This document shows, one piece after another, positions 1 through 9,803 of a stretch of 64,000 nucleotides of DNA (position 1 is its first letter; every line of letters begins with the position of its first letter). Location: NCBI GenBank assembly GCA_010909165.1, contig VJWM01000193.1, positions 124,001-188,000 on the forward strand, read 5' to 3'. The notes beneath the pieces are model-generated. The model had not been told where the DNA came from. It searched no databases and saw only the letters and a list, made by a program, of their open reading frames with translations. The position numbers and the translations under genes were made by a program. The DNA is from Anthoceros angustus (lineage: Eukaryota; Streptophyta; Anthocerotopsida; Anthocerotales; Anthocerotaceae).

Positions 1-588
1 GTGAGAGTCGTGAGTCGTGTGGCATTTGTTACTTGGGCTGATGGGCTTCGTTTTCCGCGCGATTTTACCTGGCCCAGATGTTGCTTGCTTAGCAGCGATC
101 CTCTGGCGCGGCTGTGCGGCCAGGCGCAGCCTGTGAGGTGAGAGACACAGGCGCAGACAGTCGCACAGACAGACGAAAGGGGACCCAATAAAAACCAGCA
201 CAAGTCGCAGCGGAGAGTGGCAATCAAGAGTGCGCAGAGATCGTGAGGCGAGGTGCTTGCAGCAGGAGGCACCGTGGAAGCGGGAGCAGAGCTGCAGCCT
301 TCTGGAATCCTGTATTTTCCGGCCTCCAGCAGCTGAGCAGGGTGGATGTGTGAACTGATGCGGGAGTAGGAGGGCGGCGGCAGGGCAGGCAGGGCGCGTT
401 GGAGATGGTGACCAGCGTGGGGCTGGGGGCCGGGACCGCCTCCTTCGTCACGGCATTCTCCAATTTGGAGTGCGCCTCCTCCTCGGCCTGCTCCTCGGCC
501 GCCTCCTTCCCGGGGTCCACACCGTGCGGGGGCAGGCGGAGGGGGCTGCTGCAGCAGCGCCGGGAGCGGGACCGGGACCGGGACCGCC
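1..588 (+). promoter_or_regulatory. 5' flank and leader of SS2, GC-rich, with an overlapping upstream ORF
   Basis: The stretch from about 360 to 600 is GC-rich. An ATG at 405 opens a frame that runs to 965, overlapping the SS2 start out of frame. If transcribed in the leader it would be an overlapping uORF that could lower translation from 589, or it could be part of an unrecognised 5' exon. No TATA box was confidently placed. Confidence 0.3.
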
Positions 589-3566
589 ATGGAGGCTGGA
601 TGTGGCAGCATGGCGGGGACGAGGCCCCCCGGCGGGCGCAGCCGGGAGCCAGAGGGAGGCAGCGCGGGCCGCAGAGGCCGAATGCGGAGGCCGGGGCCCG
701 GCGGGGCGGCCAGGGACGCCAATGTGCGGGCCACTCTGGAGCAGGGGAAGAGGCTCCTGGCTATGCAGCGGGAGCTTCTGGAGCAGGTGGGTTTGGGGTG
801 GGATGGCGTGGCAGCTGTGGATGCAGGATTCGTTGGCTTCCTGCATGGGATTCAGTGGCTGGGTGTGGGGGAATTGCGTTAGGGCTGGGCTGGGCTGGGC
901 TGGGCGGGGTTTTGTGTTGTGTGTTGTGCTTGTTGACATGTGCTCTTGGCTGGAGCGCAGGTTGAGGAGCGGAAGAAGCTCTACTCTGCCATCGTGCATG
1001 GTTTTGACACGCCCAAGGAGTTGGGTGGTCAGGGAGATGCTGCTGATGATGGACAGGCTGATGGTGCGGGGAAAAATGCTGGGTCGTCGGCCAGGGGGTC
1101 GACCACGGCGTGGCCGTCTTCCCCTCCCTCTAGACTGCAACCTTCCTCTCCCACGCTGAGGCGGCAGACAAGTACGCCGTCGAATCCTGTTGTCTCTCCT
1201 CTGCAGCCCGTTCAATCGCCACTGCAGTCCATTGCTTCTCCACCCAGGCCCACACAGCCCTACACTGCACCTTCGACAAGTCCTGCCACCAGGGACTTGT
1301 TTGACCAAAAGCAGAATGCTGGCCCTGTAGCTGAAAAAGAAACAGATGCGGCGTTGCCGGAATTGACCACTGAAGAAGTTGGAGTCGTCCAAGATGACAA
1401 GCCACCTCCTTTAGCTGGGCCGAATGTTATGAACGTGGTCGTGGTGGCTGCTGAGTGTGCCCCGTGGTCCAAGACAGGTAAGCCTCTCCTGCTCCGGGCT
1501 GTTTCTTATGCCGTAGGAGGGAGGGGCATCCATTCTTTCAAGTTGACCTTATTTCTTTTCGTGCTTGGATAGGGGGTCTTGGTGACGTTGTTGGAGCTCT
1601 ACCGAAGGCGCTGGCAAGGCGTGGCCACCGTGTGATGGTAGTTAGTCAATCAGCTTCGTTGGGCTTCTCTTACTCAGAGAGGTGTTCGACTTTCTGGGAA
1701 AATTTTTGGAGGTACCCTTAACTTTCAGATTGGTTGCAGGTTGTGGCCCCTCGCTACAGCAACTATGCAGAGGCCTGGGAGACTGGAGTGCGGAAGATTT
1801 ACAATGTTGCTGGACAGGTAGGCTTTCATTTCTGCCTACCATTGTGTCATACTATTTCCTGCAGGGGTTGTTTACTCTCTCTGTCCCGAAGTTTGTCCGT
1901 CCTTATCTATACCATGAGACACTTGTAGTAAATGCTGAAATGTTTCCATGGTGGAGGCAGGATATGGAGGTGGGCTACTTCCACGGTTACATTGATGGTG
2001 TTGACTATGTTTTTGTAGACAATCATGTCTTCCATGCTTGGGCTGGGAACATTTATGGTGGAGGCCGTGAGGTAATCTTTGTGACCAGCCCTAGCAGTAC
2101 TTCTCAGATCTGGGCAATGGTCTGGATGCACTACGCATCTCACCTCGTGGGACCTGGGTGCAGGAAGTTTTGTTTCGCATGATTCTACTGTGCAAAGCTG
2201 CAGTTGAGGTAAAGCCCTTTTGTCGGCCATGTCAGTTACTTGTCCACTGATTGCTCTGTACATGTCTGTGTGCACTCACCTCTCTTGTGCGTATCCTTTC
2301 TGACAGGCACCCTGGCATGTTCCATGTGGTGGTGTCCCGTATGGTGATGGAAATCTTGTGTTCATTGCCAATGACTGGCACACTGCGCTTCTTCCAGTTT
2401 ATTTGCAAGCCTATTATCGGGATATTGGCCTCATGCAGTTCACCCGCTCCGTGCTGGTTATACACAATATGGCACATCAGGTGGGCCGACTTTGGGCTTG
2501 CCCAAAGCACTCTGTGTTAAGCGTTGAGCATTTTGGCCTTTTCTCTTTTACAGTTTTGTTTTTTCAATCAGAACTAACCACGTATGGCAACCTTGTGTGC
2601 ACCATGCAGGGCCGAGGACCTTTTGTAGAGTTTGGAATGCTTGGGCTGCCCCCACACTATGCTGACAAGTTTCGACTATTTGATCCCATTGGTGGAGAAC
2701 ATTGTAACATTTTCATGGCAGGGCTTGTCACTGCTCATCGAATAGTTGCTGTCAGCCATGGCTACGCTTGGGAATGTCAGACACAAGAAGGAGGGTGGGG
2801 ACTTGATGGTGTTATTCGGGAGCACAATTGGAAGTTACGAGGTGTTGTTAACGGCATTGATGACAAGGAATGGAATCCTGAGATTGATGTGCATCTGAAG
2901 ACTGATGGCTATGTCAACTACTCAATAGATACCTTGAGTACTGGAAAACTTGCGTGCAAGGCAGCACTGCAGAGGGAGTTGGGGTTGCCAGTGCGAGCTG
3001 ACGTGCCTCTCATCGGTTTCATTGGTCGATTAGACTACCAGAAAGGTGTAGACATCATTGCAGAGGCAATGCCCTGGATGATGGATCAGGACCTACAGCT
3101 GGTTATGTTGGGCACTGGCCGCACAGACTTGGAGAACATGCTTCGGACGTTTGAAGGAAACCATCGGGACAAAGTTCGGGGATGGGTGGGGTTTTCTGTG
3201 ACGACAGCACATCGAATAACAGCAGGAGTGGACATTTTGCTGATGCCCTCTCGGTTCGAACCTTGCGGGTTGAACCAACTGTATGCTATGCGATATGGAA
3301 CAGTACCGGTGGTCCATTCTGTAGGTGGGCTCAGGGACACTGTCCATCCATTTGACCCGTTTTCGGACACTGGGCTAGGGTGGACCTTTGAACATGCAGA
3401 GGCATCGGGACTCATTCACGCTTTGGGCAATGCCATGTGGACGTTCAGGGATTTCAAACCAAGCTGGGTAGGGATCCAAAAGCGGGGTATGAGTCAAGAC
3501 TTGAGTTGGGACAATGCAGCTCAGCAGTATGAGGAAGTTCTTCTGGCAGCCAAATACCAGTGGTGA
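589..3566 (+). CDS. SS2: Starch synthase II (soluble, plastid), 8 exons
   Basis: Transfers glucose from ADP-glucose to the non-reducing ends of amylopectin chains in the plastid stroma. Exons: 589-786, 961-1477, 1573-1637, 1740-1817, 1961-2071, 2164-2208, 2307-2480 and 2610-3566, giving 714 aa with all GT-AG introns. Residues 1 to about 225 are a low-complexity region rich in Pro, Ser, Gly and Arg. The GT5 catalytic domain starts near [17 protein letters not shown], with the ADP-glucose loop KTGGLGD at about 237-243. The GT1-like half carries [26 protein letters not shown] and GGLRDTV, and the C-terminus ends [11 protein letters not shown] as in SSII rather than GBSS, SSI or SSIII. The start at 589 is the first in-frame ATG after a stop at 409 and has a strong GCCGCCATGG context. 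The predicted N-terminus is a poor transit peptide, whereas a different frame from the ATG at 405 looks like one (see findings). The family call is firm; the N-terminus is not. Confidence 0.93.
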
Positions 3567-5600
3567 GGATACATTGTGGCAGCTCGGAAGCACTGCGCTT
3601 GGGGGAAACTGCACGATTGAAGGGCATCTTGGAGTGTCCCAGTTCGAGGGGGATGTTTGCTCTCTCTCATCATATTGGGAGGGTGGATATGGAGCTCACG
3701 TCGTGGGTTGTGAGGAGGAGAACAAACCTCCCTGACTACTCCTATGCATTGCCCTCGTATTCACTTGTAAATTTGTACTTTGCTGTCAGTGCAGTCGTGC
3801 TGCCTGCTTGTTTCGTGTCTTGTATACTATTTTTTATTGAAGTAACAATTGGAGCTTCATCGCTTGAAATGGTCACGCCTCGATTTTCGTCTTTGACCTT
3901 CCAGAACGTAGCCGACGACGAACTACGTTGGGACCTAGTTTTCAAACTGTAGTGTGTAGCCACCTCAGACACAGGATGAGGTGCATACACGTAGCACATT
4001 TCTAGCTCATTTCCCCATCTTTGCTCCCGTCGCCTAAACCTCGTCGGGAAATTAGGCAACAAGCAAAGACGGGCAATAACCCCAGCAACTTTTCTTTTTT
4101 CCTTAGTGGACTCAAATAAAATTCTTCTTCTTCTTCTACGTACAACAAAGGCAACTCCGTCCGCATTAGGAGGCATGATTCAAAATGAAGGTTCAGAACC
4201 CACTGATAGGCCAAGGGAATGCAAGAGTAATTGCAGCCCAGTGTGACGGGAAAGCAAGCAACAGGAGTGAAGAAAGTGGAAGGCTGTGGCAGAGGTGCGG
4301 CAACCGTCTGAGCAAGGTGAGCCTACCTCTGTCAGCTTCGTGCGCCATGTGTGTCTGGGATGTTTGAGCAGCTGTGCTGAGTGATGGCGTGTTGGGCAGC
4401 CAAACCAAAAGCATGCGGACTTCTGCCACAAGAAGACTCAGCAGCACCTCTGGCTTCACGACAATAACAATTGCCTCCTTGGGTTGATTTGCAGCTGGCA
4501 CATTTGCGTGGCGAGCAGGGGATTGGGTTGGTTGGTTGAGCCCAAACAATAGATGGTAATTTCCTGTTCATGGACGAGATTCTTTGAGGAGAATGCATAC
4601 AAATTGTCGCCAGTGTTTGTCTACAGAAACATGTTTTCCCGAGAGACTGAGAGATCGCAGATTGTTGGACTGGATCGCTGAGAGATCCCTGATGTCTGAC
4701 GTGTGGTTGCTAGTTGTTCATCAGCTAGTTCTATTGAAGGCCTCTCAGTCTCAGTGACAATATCTGAAGAATGGATTGCGTCAGCCTTGTAGCCCTCATC
4801 TGACTCTGGCAATGCCTGGAATCTGGTAGCTGGTACATCTCCCCCTCTTACCGTTGTAGATCTCTCAGGGAGGGCATTTGAACCATTGTGAACTCTCCAC
4901 CCTCTGCAACAACACGTAGACCATGATGGAACAGAGTCGTCGCCCTCATATCCATCGAGGATTTCAGGGATTTTCTGCTGCAAAACCTGTAGTTCGTAAT
5001 AGTCATTGAAGGCAAGCATCTGCATGTACATCTCATTCAATGTTGTCACCTTGTCACTCAGTAAACAAAGGCGGCAACGGCGGCAGAGTACTCAGGAACA
5101 AATCTGCCAAAAGTTGCTGAGGATTTGCATGCCACATCGTGAACAAACTGGATGTCCGGGGTCTTCGCATATTGCTGCATGGTATAGGGACCAAGCAAAC
5201 ACAAAGCATGAGATAAAAACAAGCAATCATAGTGTGTAACTGAGTGTCAAGGTGACAATATTGAATGAGATATACTGGCAGAATGCTTACCTAGACCTAC
5301 AGGTTTTGCAGCAGTACATCCCTCTTATTATCTGTAGATTGGTGAAAGAATCTCACGGTGTTTGTTACTCTGTTTCACCATGGTCTAGTCAGGTATGTCC
5401 AAAGTTGCTTCCCAACCAAGTTTAGACTGTGAGAATTGGGTGATTTGGTGGGGCTCAAATCCAGAAGCGTAAATGGCAGTCCAGTAGTTTGCCGATTGTA
5501 CTCCTCTGCAAGGGGTGTCGATTAGTCCATCTGGTGCTTCCTCTAGTACCCTGTTTGCTCTTAAATCTTGAGCCTGGTCGAAGACATGGATAAAGGGGAA
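3567..5600. other. Spacer after SS2; no supported gene, weak coding-like segment on the minus strand at 4621-5049
   Basis: The first few hundred bases are probably SS2 3' UTR, with a short CTT run near 4122. On the minus strand, 5049-4621 is open for 142 codons, and neighbouring frames hold peptide-like pieces such as EGGEFTMVQMPSLRDLQ next to a plausible donor near 4852. I could not assemble a start-to-stop model or recognise a family, so no gene is called. Confidence 0.3.
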
Positions 5601-5674
5601 CACCATGACCTACGGACAAGCAAATGCATTCCTATTTGATGTGTATTCTGGTTTGATCTAGTCACCAGCTGGGT

Positions 5675-5806
5675 GGTCTTCTGCAGTAACGTGCATTGTA
5701 GAACTTGTCAACCCTATTCTAGACATTGGTAGCTCTCCGGGGTCTTCTGCAATAACATACATTGTAGAACTTGTCAACCCTATTCCAGACAGTAGTGGCT
5801 CTCCGG
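5675..5806. repeat. Tandem duplication, 66-bp unit x2
   Basis: GGTCTTCTGC begins copies at 5675 and 5741. Both contain ATTGTAGAACTTGTCAACCC and end in CTCTCCGGGG, with a handful of substitutions between them. It is non-coding. Confidence 0.8.
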
Positions 5807-6255
5807 GGTTTTTCTGAGGAAATGTCAATGTCCATTACCTATTGAGTACTTGTTGTTGGCAAGGTTTTGCCCTATTAGGGTCAGAGCAAAGCATGCAATA
5901 TTGGAGAGTCCCGAGGCTCTCTTGTTTTGTTGACCATTGCTTGGGATTTAAACTTCTCTCGTTTTGTTAACAAATGCCTGGGATTTAGACTTCCTTATCT
6001 CAGGGCTATCTCTAGGCCATTCCCTAGATGATATAAAAACTGTTACATCTCAGCACACATATATATACACAAAATATAATCACATCTCTACAAATAAAGT
6101 AATTTAACGATGGATGATGTTGGATGGTACAAGATGATGCAAAGTTATGTAAAGATTAAATATCAAAATAAAAAATATTATTCACATTCAACATTCATAT
6201 TAACATTCACTATTATAACTAGTTGACCTTAGACATATAATTCACATTTTATCGA

Positions 6256-6328
6256 AGGAGGTATAGCTTAGTTGGCTAGATCGGTCGGCGCCCAGCATGA
6301 TAGACACCAGTTCAAATCTGGTTACCTT
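6256..6328 (+). pseudogene. tRNA-like sequence (tRNA pseudogene or SINE head), copy A
   Basis: GGAGGTA at the 5' end can pair over 7 positions (one G-T) with TACCTTC at the 3' end. TAGCTTAGTTGG fits the pol III A box. ACCAG-TTCAAAT-CTGGT forms a perfect 5-bp T arm with a 7-nt loop fitting the B box. The D stem is imperfect and no convincing anticodon stem forms, so a functional tRNA is unlikely. Confidence 0.55.
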
Positions 6329-6685
6329 CAATTTTGGTTACACGAATCTAATGGCTGTTACCTTCTCATCCGGGTTATCTCCTACTATCGACCCGAATAA
6401 TGCAAAAGTTGAAGTTACCTTCTCATCCAGGTTATCTCCTACTATGGACCCGAATAATGCAAAAGTTGAAACCATACATTTTCCGAGCTCTCAGGGATCT
6501 CTTGTTTTATTGACAATTGCTTGGGATTTAAACGTCTTTTGTTTTGTTGACAAATGCTTGGGATTTAGACTTTGCTATCTGAGGGCTATTTTAGGGTCAT
6601 TCCCCTAATGATATAAAAAACTCTTAGCTCTCAACACACAATATTATTACTAGTTTATCTTAGACATATAATTTACATTTTATCT

Positions 6686-6758
6686 AAGGAGGTATGGCTT
6701 AGTTGGTTAGATCAGTCGAACGGCCAGCTTGATAGATACCAGTTTAAATCTGATTATC
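6686..6758 (+). pseudogene. tRNA-like sequence, copy B (more decayed)
   Basis: It aligns base for base with the unit at 6256 (GGAGGTATGGCTTAGTTGG, then CCAGTTTAAATCTG). The B box is damaged (GTTTAAATC) and the acceptor and T stems have lost pairs. Confidence 0.5.
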
Positions 6759-6799
6759 TTCAATTTTAATTACACCAATCTGATCTGGTTACCTTCTCA

Positions 6800-7713
6800 T
6801 ACTCATTACTTCCTGCACAAGGCAATACTTGGGAAAAGAACAATTCACAAGTTGAAACCATGGATTTTTGGAACTCTCGAGGCTCACTTGGAATTTGGAC
6901 TTCGCTCTCTCAGGGCTTTGGGCTTCGAAGCTGAATAGATCTTGGAGCTTGGAGCCTAGAGGTCTTTCATGAGGCTTGCATGAAAGGTTGAATAAATCAA
7001 GTGTGATAATCATTGAGAGGTCGTTCATGAAAAAGTTTTGGATGGAAATCATTGAGACGTCTTTCATGAAGCTTGCATAAAAAAGTTTTGGGTGGAAAGA
7101 GAATATTTAAATTCGAGTCTAATATTCACTATCTAACTATCTTATACTAGATATCTATATAGTTTATGATTTTATTAGTTATTTGAATTATCCTTGGACT
7201 CAAGCATGCACGTGAGATTTCAAGGTCCCAAATGGCCTCGGGTTGGGTTCATGAGCTCGAACGTGAGAGAGGTTCGTTCACCACCTCCAGTAGACAGACG
7301 GGCGAACCCATTGATGAGGCTTGGGAATAAAAAATCTATCATGGTTGCAATTTGCAACCCTCGTGAAGTTTGTTAGACGAGCCCAATCCAGTTGGAGAGG
7401 AGGCTTCTGATATACTAGCAGACTTGATATAGGACAGCCAGAAGCTTCAGAATGCTGTATTTTGCAGAAATGCTGTGGCCGTTATCAGAGGAACATTGTC
7501 TGTCACCTAGCGGAAAAGTCTCCTCTGGTCGGACTCAGGGTCATGGAGCTTGTTTGAGGGCCAGAACAGGCATAAGAAGTTGCTGAAGGTCGGCCCGATA
7601 GCTGCAGTTCCTCGTTAGCAGATGCATTGGAGAGAAAAACAAGTCGTTTGCGTTCAGCCAGGAGGCCCTTGATTGACAGAATGATTGAATTGGAAGAGCC
7701 GATGTCACGAGAA
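6800..7713. other. AT-rich spacer, no gene seen
   Basis: AT-rich sequence containing short repeated phrases (TCATGAAGCTTGCAT, AAAAGTTTTGG-TGGAAA near 6970-7100). The last 200 bp or so are probably the 3' UTR of the TBL gene that reads leftward into it. No coding frame with recognisable content was found. Confidence 0.4.
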
Positions 7714-9803
7714 CTAGGCAAGTACCAACTGTTCCTGCAGATCGAGCTCGGCAGAGAGGACGTGATTCCACCAATCGGGGACCCCGGGCAGGCACCAGTG
7801 CAAACAGTCCTGGAACTTGGTGTTGAAGCCGTACTTGGAGACGTGCGCTTCTCCTCTGAACTGCGACAGGAAGGTGACATTCAGCAGGCGCACGTTGGTC
7901 CCGGCTATGGCTTCCTCCGCAACCGGGTCCCGGGTGGGCCGCTTCGCCACCTCCTCGGCGGCCAAGCTCCCCAGGTTGTCGCACGTCCCGCCCGTGTTCC
8001 AGTCCCCGTTCATGAAATGGCGAGGGGACAGGCTCCGGAAGAAGACCCGCTGCCGGCCTGTCTGCCGCTGGTGCACCCACCGCGTGATGTTCACGGCCGT
8101 GAATCTATACGCGTCGGAGACGGTGAAGCGGCGGTCCTGCACGGGCTGACCCCCGCGGTGCATCACCCACTTGTTGCCCTCGATCTTGCCCCGGTTCCAG
8201 TGGTGGCCCGTATTGAGCACCAACACGTCTAGCAGCGGGAGGAAGTCCCGGAGAAAGGCCGCCGGGCGGTCCAGGTGCATTTTGGATCGTTTTCCTGGGT
8301 CGTTCCGGATGGGCTCGATCTCGCACAGGCATGTGGTCCAGTAGAAGAGCACTGTGGTGTTGGTGGGCGGGAAGCGATACGCCCAGCCTGAGGGCTTTCC
8401 GTGCTTGGGCACCTTGTCGAAGCCAAACCAGCGGCCCACGTCCTCCGCCGCCCGCTCCAGCCCGCCTCCCGTGAGCAGGCACATCAGGGACTGGAACTGC
8501 TGCCTGCCCAGTGAATCGCCCACAAAACCCACCACCTGGTTCTGCATTCTGGATCACCGACGCCATAGCGAATGAGAACAAGCTTAAACGTGAACGGAAG
8601 GGAAGTGAAGTGAAGTAAAAGGGATGCTCACCTGGATAGGAATGCGTCTGCGTCCAAGTTGGGCAGGGCACATCCATCCGGCTGCCATCTGTATTTCTCG
8701 TATTCGAAGTCCGGGCGGTCGTAGATCCGGCATGCCCACATGAAGGAGAGCCACTCCTTCTTGTAGCATGATTCTCCCGAGTAGGGAGCCCTCTTCACAT
8801 CTTTCACCCACTGGCCGCTTGTGAAGTCGCACTGGCTGCCTGTAAGACAGGGGCGGCAGGCATGAGCACCAGGGCAAGGCAAAGTGAAGGAGGAAAAGGG
8901 TTTGGAGACAGGGCACCTGCTTTTTCCACAGCTTTTGGCAAACTGGGGGTATCCTCCTCGAGCTCCTTGGCGTCTTCAGTGGGCTTGTTGATCTTGGTCT
9001 CCACTTCCTCCTCCTTTGAGTCGTCGGTGGGCTTGCCGATCTTGCTCTCAACTTCCTCCTCCTTTAAGTCTTCCGTGGGCTTGCCGATCTTGCTCTCTAC
9101 TTCCTCCTCCTTTGAGGTTTTGGTGGGCTCGCCGATCTTGCTCTCCATTTCCTGTTCCACCTTGCCATCCTCCTTGTCCTGGCTTATCTGCTCTTTCACA
9201 GACTCTTCAAGGCTATCGGTGTCGATGACTTTATCCTCTACGAGTTCGGTGTTCTGGCTGGGCTTGATGTCCTCCACTGTGGTGTCCCCTGTTAAAGCGT
9301 TATCTGCAGGCAACCACGTCATCTCACACACCTCAGATGAAGCTAGTTTGGTTGCAAATCACGACAGTCTGATGAAAGCAAAGGAGAGCAAAGCGTAGCA
9401 GAATTTCATGCCATCCGCATCTCTCACCTTGGACCTCATCGACGACCACAACGTCTACAGGTATCCTTTTCTCGGAGTCTTCCCGGCCAGTAGCATCGGG
9501 CGACAAATTAAAACTACCTGCATCAACCACACTGCTCCTCAGAATTCCAACTCCTGTCCAAAGCACTTACAGCAACCCCAGATGCAGCAATCCTATCTCA
9601 CCTAAATGAAACGGCCCTCCGGAGCCAGGTACTGATCGCCGGAGCAGCACTGCTGGCAGAGGAATAGGCGATCCCTCCCAGGAAGCCGCTACCACCAACA
9701 ACACGCCCACCAAGGCAACCAAGCCCACCATCAGCTGCTTCACCCTAATGCCCACAAAAATCCCGCCCCCCTTGGCAGCTCTGTACAGACTCTCCATCCC
9801 CAT
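7714..9803 (-). CDS. Trichome birefringence-like (TBL/DUF231) polysaccharide O-acetyltransferase, 5 exons
   Basis: A Golgi type II membrane protein expected to O-acetylate cell-wall glycans. Exons (5' to 3'): 9803-9602, 9553-9428, 9303-8917, 8839-8632 and 8548-7714, giving 585 aa. Residues about 24-42 form one signal-anchor helix. Residues about 110-240 are an acidic Glu/Lys stem with about four 16-aa tandem repeats (KEEEVESKIGKPTEDL). The PMR5N domain follows (CDFTSGQWVKD, RWQPDGCALP). The catalytic GDS block is GFVGDSLGRQQFQSL (about 314-328), and the DxxH block is DCLHWCLPGVPDWW near the C-terminus. The sequence is closest in feel to TBL14-16. The start is the first ATG after an in-frame stop. 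Intron 1 is only 48 bp, so the exon 1-2 junction is the least certain part. Confidence 0.9.
8958..9157 (-). repeat. Coding minisatellite: 48-bp (16-aa) repeats in the TBL stem
   Basis: Four imperfect units encode variants of KEEEVESKIGKPTEDL. Glu, Lys and the KIGKPT core are conserved, while the two residues at the unit ends vary. The unit length is a multiple of three, so copy number can change without a frameshift. Confidence 0.85.

Larger units (their letters stand above)
5915..6800 (+). repeat. Two direct copies of a repeat carrying a tRNA-derived head (SINE-like)
   Basis: Copy A starts near 5915 and copy B near 6497. Both run through TTGCTTGGGATTTAAAC, then GATATAAAAAC, then CTTAGACATATAATT, and end in a tRNA-like unit at 6256-6328 or 6686-6758. 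The copies differ by a roughly 140-bp AT-rich segment present only in copy A. Between them lies a 57-bp tandem duplication (6357-6413 and 6414-6470). No protein is supported. Confidence 0.6.

Noticed and set aside
448-1392. Long minus-strand open frame opposite SS2 exons 1-2
   Set aside because: Arg/Pro/Gly-rich shadow of a GC-rich coding region on the other strand; no domain and no splice logic.
3742-4176. 144-codon minus-strand frame downstream of SS2
   Set aside because: Low-complexity Arg run produced by a CTT repeat; overlaps the presumed SS2 3' UTR.
6256-6328. Functional tRNA gene
   Set aside because: Acceptor stem and T arm fold, but no proper anticodon stem-loop forms and a decayed sister copy sits in the same repeat context.
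7627-8232. 200-codon plus-strand open frame
   Set aside because: It is the antisense of the TBL catalytic exon, whose GDS and DxxH motifs are unambiguous on the minus strand.
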